A stretch of DNA of 64,000 nt from Mytilus trossulus. Its lineage: Eukaryota; Mollusca; Bivalvia; Mytilida; Mytilidae. A program made the translations under genes and the position numbers. The stretch's first letter is position 1. The number at the start of each line of letters is the position of its first letter. Shown here in pieces: positions 62,369 through 64,000 of the stretch. A model generated the notes under the pieces. The model made no database searches. It worked only from the letters and a program-made list of their open reading frames with translations, and was not told the DNA's origin. The stretch is from positions 37,518,171 to 37,582,170 of the forward strand of contig NC_086383.1 of the NCBI RefSeq assembly GCF_036588685.1, given 5' to 3'.

Positions 62369-62519
62369 GTGTGGTCTAGCGGGACGGCTGCAGTGCAGGC
62401 GATTTGGTGTCACGATATAACAGTAGCATGGGTTCGAATCCCGGCGAGGGAAGAACCAAAAATTTGCGAAAGCAAATTTACAGATTTAACATTGTTGGGT
62501 TGATGTTTAGACGAGTTGT
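62369..62519 (+). mobile_element. tRNA-derived SINE with A and B boxes
   Basis: It contains TGGTCTAGCGG (A-box-like, 62372-62382) and GGTTCGAATCC (B box, 62431-62441) in a tRNA-like head. A body with ACATTGTTGGGTTGATGTTT follows, then a (TA)n tail. The same body occurs at 42252-42372. The head lacks a proper acceptor-stem pairing, so it is not a tRNA gene. Confidence 0.85.
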
Positions 62520-62647
62520 ATATATATATACATTATACATTAAATGCAATCGTCAATATGTTGATCGAAAATGGACAGATGGATATTTTGATGTACCTTA
62601 TCATGTGATATATTAGATCAGTGTATCCAGGATACGAGGACAATCTG

Positions 62648-62926
62648 CGTTAACGCGCGTTTACTACAAACAGTAAACGGGCGTTTACTTTATTATCTAA
62701 AATTGGAGACACGCCTTTTTCGCGTTAACGCGAAGTAAACGCCCGTTAACTCTTTACAAAATTAGAAGACGCGCGGTTTTTTGCGTTAACGCGGAGGTAA
62801 ACGCGAAAGTAAACGCCCGTTTACTATTTATGTCTACTTAAATTTCGGAGTTAACGCAGAGTTAACGCGGCGTTTACATGAAGTGCACGCGAGTAAACGC
62901 CGCGTTAACTTTTAAGGCCCGTTTAC
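62648..62926. repeat. CpG-rich cluster of 17 GTWAACG motifs on both strands
   Basis: GTTAACG/CGTTAAC and GTAAACG/CGTTTAC occur 17 times in ~280 bp, in both orientations. They include the palindrome GCGTTAACGC and the inverted pair GTAAACGGGCGTTTAC. It begins ~130 bp after the SINE. No coding frame, tRNA or known satellite is recognised. Confidence 0.9.
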
Positions 62927-62929
62927 ATG

Positions 62930-64000
62930 TAATGCTTGGTCTGCACCCAACTGTATATATAAAGGGTTTATTGAATGATTTGTTATTGGAAAATTGTGGA
63001 ATACTTCAAAAGCAATTGTTGAAAAAAAGTGTGGTCCTTTTAAAGTTTTAAGTCTCAAACCCAAATGAATCAAAATAAAGCACACAGGGCTTATTCGTAA
63101 GTTATCGGATCAAAATGGAGGTTACAAGTGATAATAAACAATTGCATTAACAGTGCATACAGCACACTATAATAAAAGCATTCATTTGTATTCATAGCGT
63201 ATACAACAAAACTTTCTGAGTGACTGTAGATGTATGGTCATACAATATATCAGTGTATGTAAAGTGCAGATCCTAAAATATCATTGTTACTGTATATGCC
63301 ATAAATGTCTAATGTAGAATGATAAATAAACAGACGAACTTTTTTTAATTTTTGATGAAAATGAAGAAAATTAGTTAAAATGTATATGTTCAGGAATACA
63401 TAATACTAATAAAATAAAGTTAGAGATGCGAGCGGGGTTTTAATCGCGCCTAAAGCCATCCAGCTGTGAAATATATACCAAAATAGGTGAATATTTAGGA
63501 CATTTCACGAACAGATCGTGCAGGTGTTTTATAACTAACAGGTGAGATGTTATTGCAGTAAAAAATATTCATTTTAATACAATTATTAAAGTTGTATAAC
63601 GTAGAATATGTTTTGTCATTCAGTTTCTTCATATCTAACTAAATTCCACTATGACGATTTCGTAATGCTAGTCATGTTTACTGTCGAATAATGAAACTAT
63701 TCTTTCATTTTCACTGTGGAGCGAATCATTAGTATTGTATATGCGGTGCATTTTCACTGTATATATTTTTTTTATCTATTACAGCTCATTTCTTTAAGCA
63801 TGTAGAGCAAGACTTTAGTTGATTTGCTTGCTTTTTTTCATTGGATAATCATTCTGATAACACCCAATTTAATTCAAATATTAAAAATACAGTTTAAACT
63901 ATGCCTATCCATATTGTTTAAAAATGTCAATCTTATTTACAAAGTTTGTATAAACAATTATACAAACAAAGCACGCAAGCCAACCAAAGTGTTGCTTTAC
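62930..64000. other. Right-hand gene-poor region
   Basis: No gene or repeat is recognised. Confidence 0.5.

Noticed and set aside
62369..62450. tRNA gene
   Set aside because: A and B boxes are present but no acceptor-stem complementarity is seen, and the sequence continues into a SINE body that recurs at 42252.

Overview
The window is AT-rich, intron-dominated, metazoan nuclear DNA. Several dispersed repeats match families I remember as abundant in mytilid mussel sequences, and the one clear gene is a multi-domain scavenger-receptor (SRCR) gene of a kind expanded in bivalves. I therefore infer a mussel (Mytilus-like) genome; this is from memory and no database was consulted.

Layout. 1-4911: gene-poor DNA with repeat fragments. 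4912-14872: a tandem array of 6.5 near-identical ~1,527-bp units, the largest structure in the left part. 14873-22060: repeats, including the degenerate 3' end of a non-LTR retrotransposon (16530-17170). 22064-22195: a candidate minus-strand exon. 22670-26480: a 3.8-kb TTAA-flanked insertion with 18-bp terminal inverted repeats, carrying a nested ~595-bp TA-flanked element. 27876-49035 (minus strand): a gene with a signal-peptide exon and eight SRCR domains. Each domain is split over a 139-nt and a 188-nt exon, so every module is 327 nt (109 codons) with phase 1 at both ends. A TATA box and possible 5' UTR exon lie at 49415-49471. Domains 2-4 sit in recently duplicated ~3-kb genomic units, and three exon relics remain in the introns. 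The 3' end of the gene is unresolved.

49500-52440: no recognisable gene. 52440-55204: fragments of a possible second minus-strand gene, with a plausible terminal exon and poly(A) signal at 53253-53591 and a duplicated coding-like segment. 54650-55005 and 55509-55831: a 38-bp degenerate and a 28-bp perfect minisatellite. 56028-60035: a ~4-kb degenerate mobile element with diverged inverted ends. 60036-62340: featureless apart from a repeat fragment. 62369-62519: a tRNA-derived SINE. 62648-62926: a CpG-rich cluster of 17 copies of GTWAACG on both strands, unlike anything else in the window. 62930-64000: nothing recognised.

Function. The only confident protein product is the SRCR protein, probably secreted or type I membrane-anchored, built by tandem duplication of a symmetrical two-exon module. 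Most of the remaining sequence is repeat and transposon material. Strongest candidates for undescribed biology: the 1.5-kb array, the GTWAACG cluster, and the conserved extra cysteine pair of the SRCR modules.
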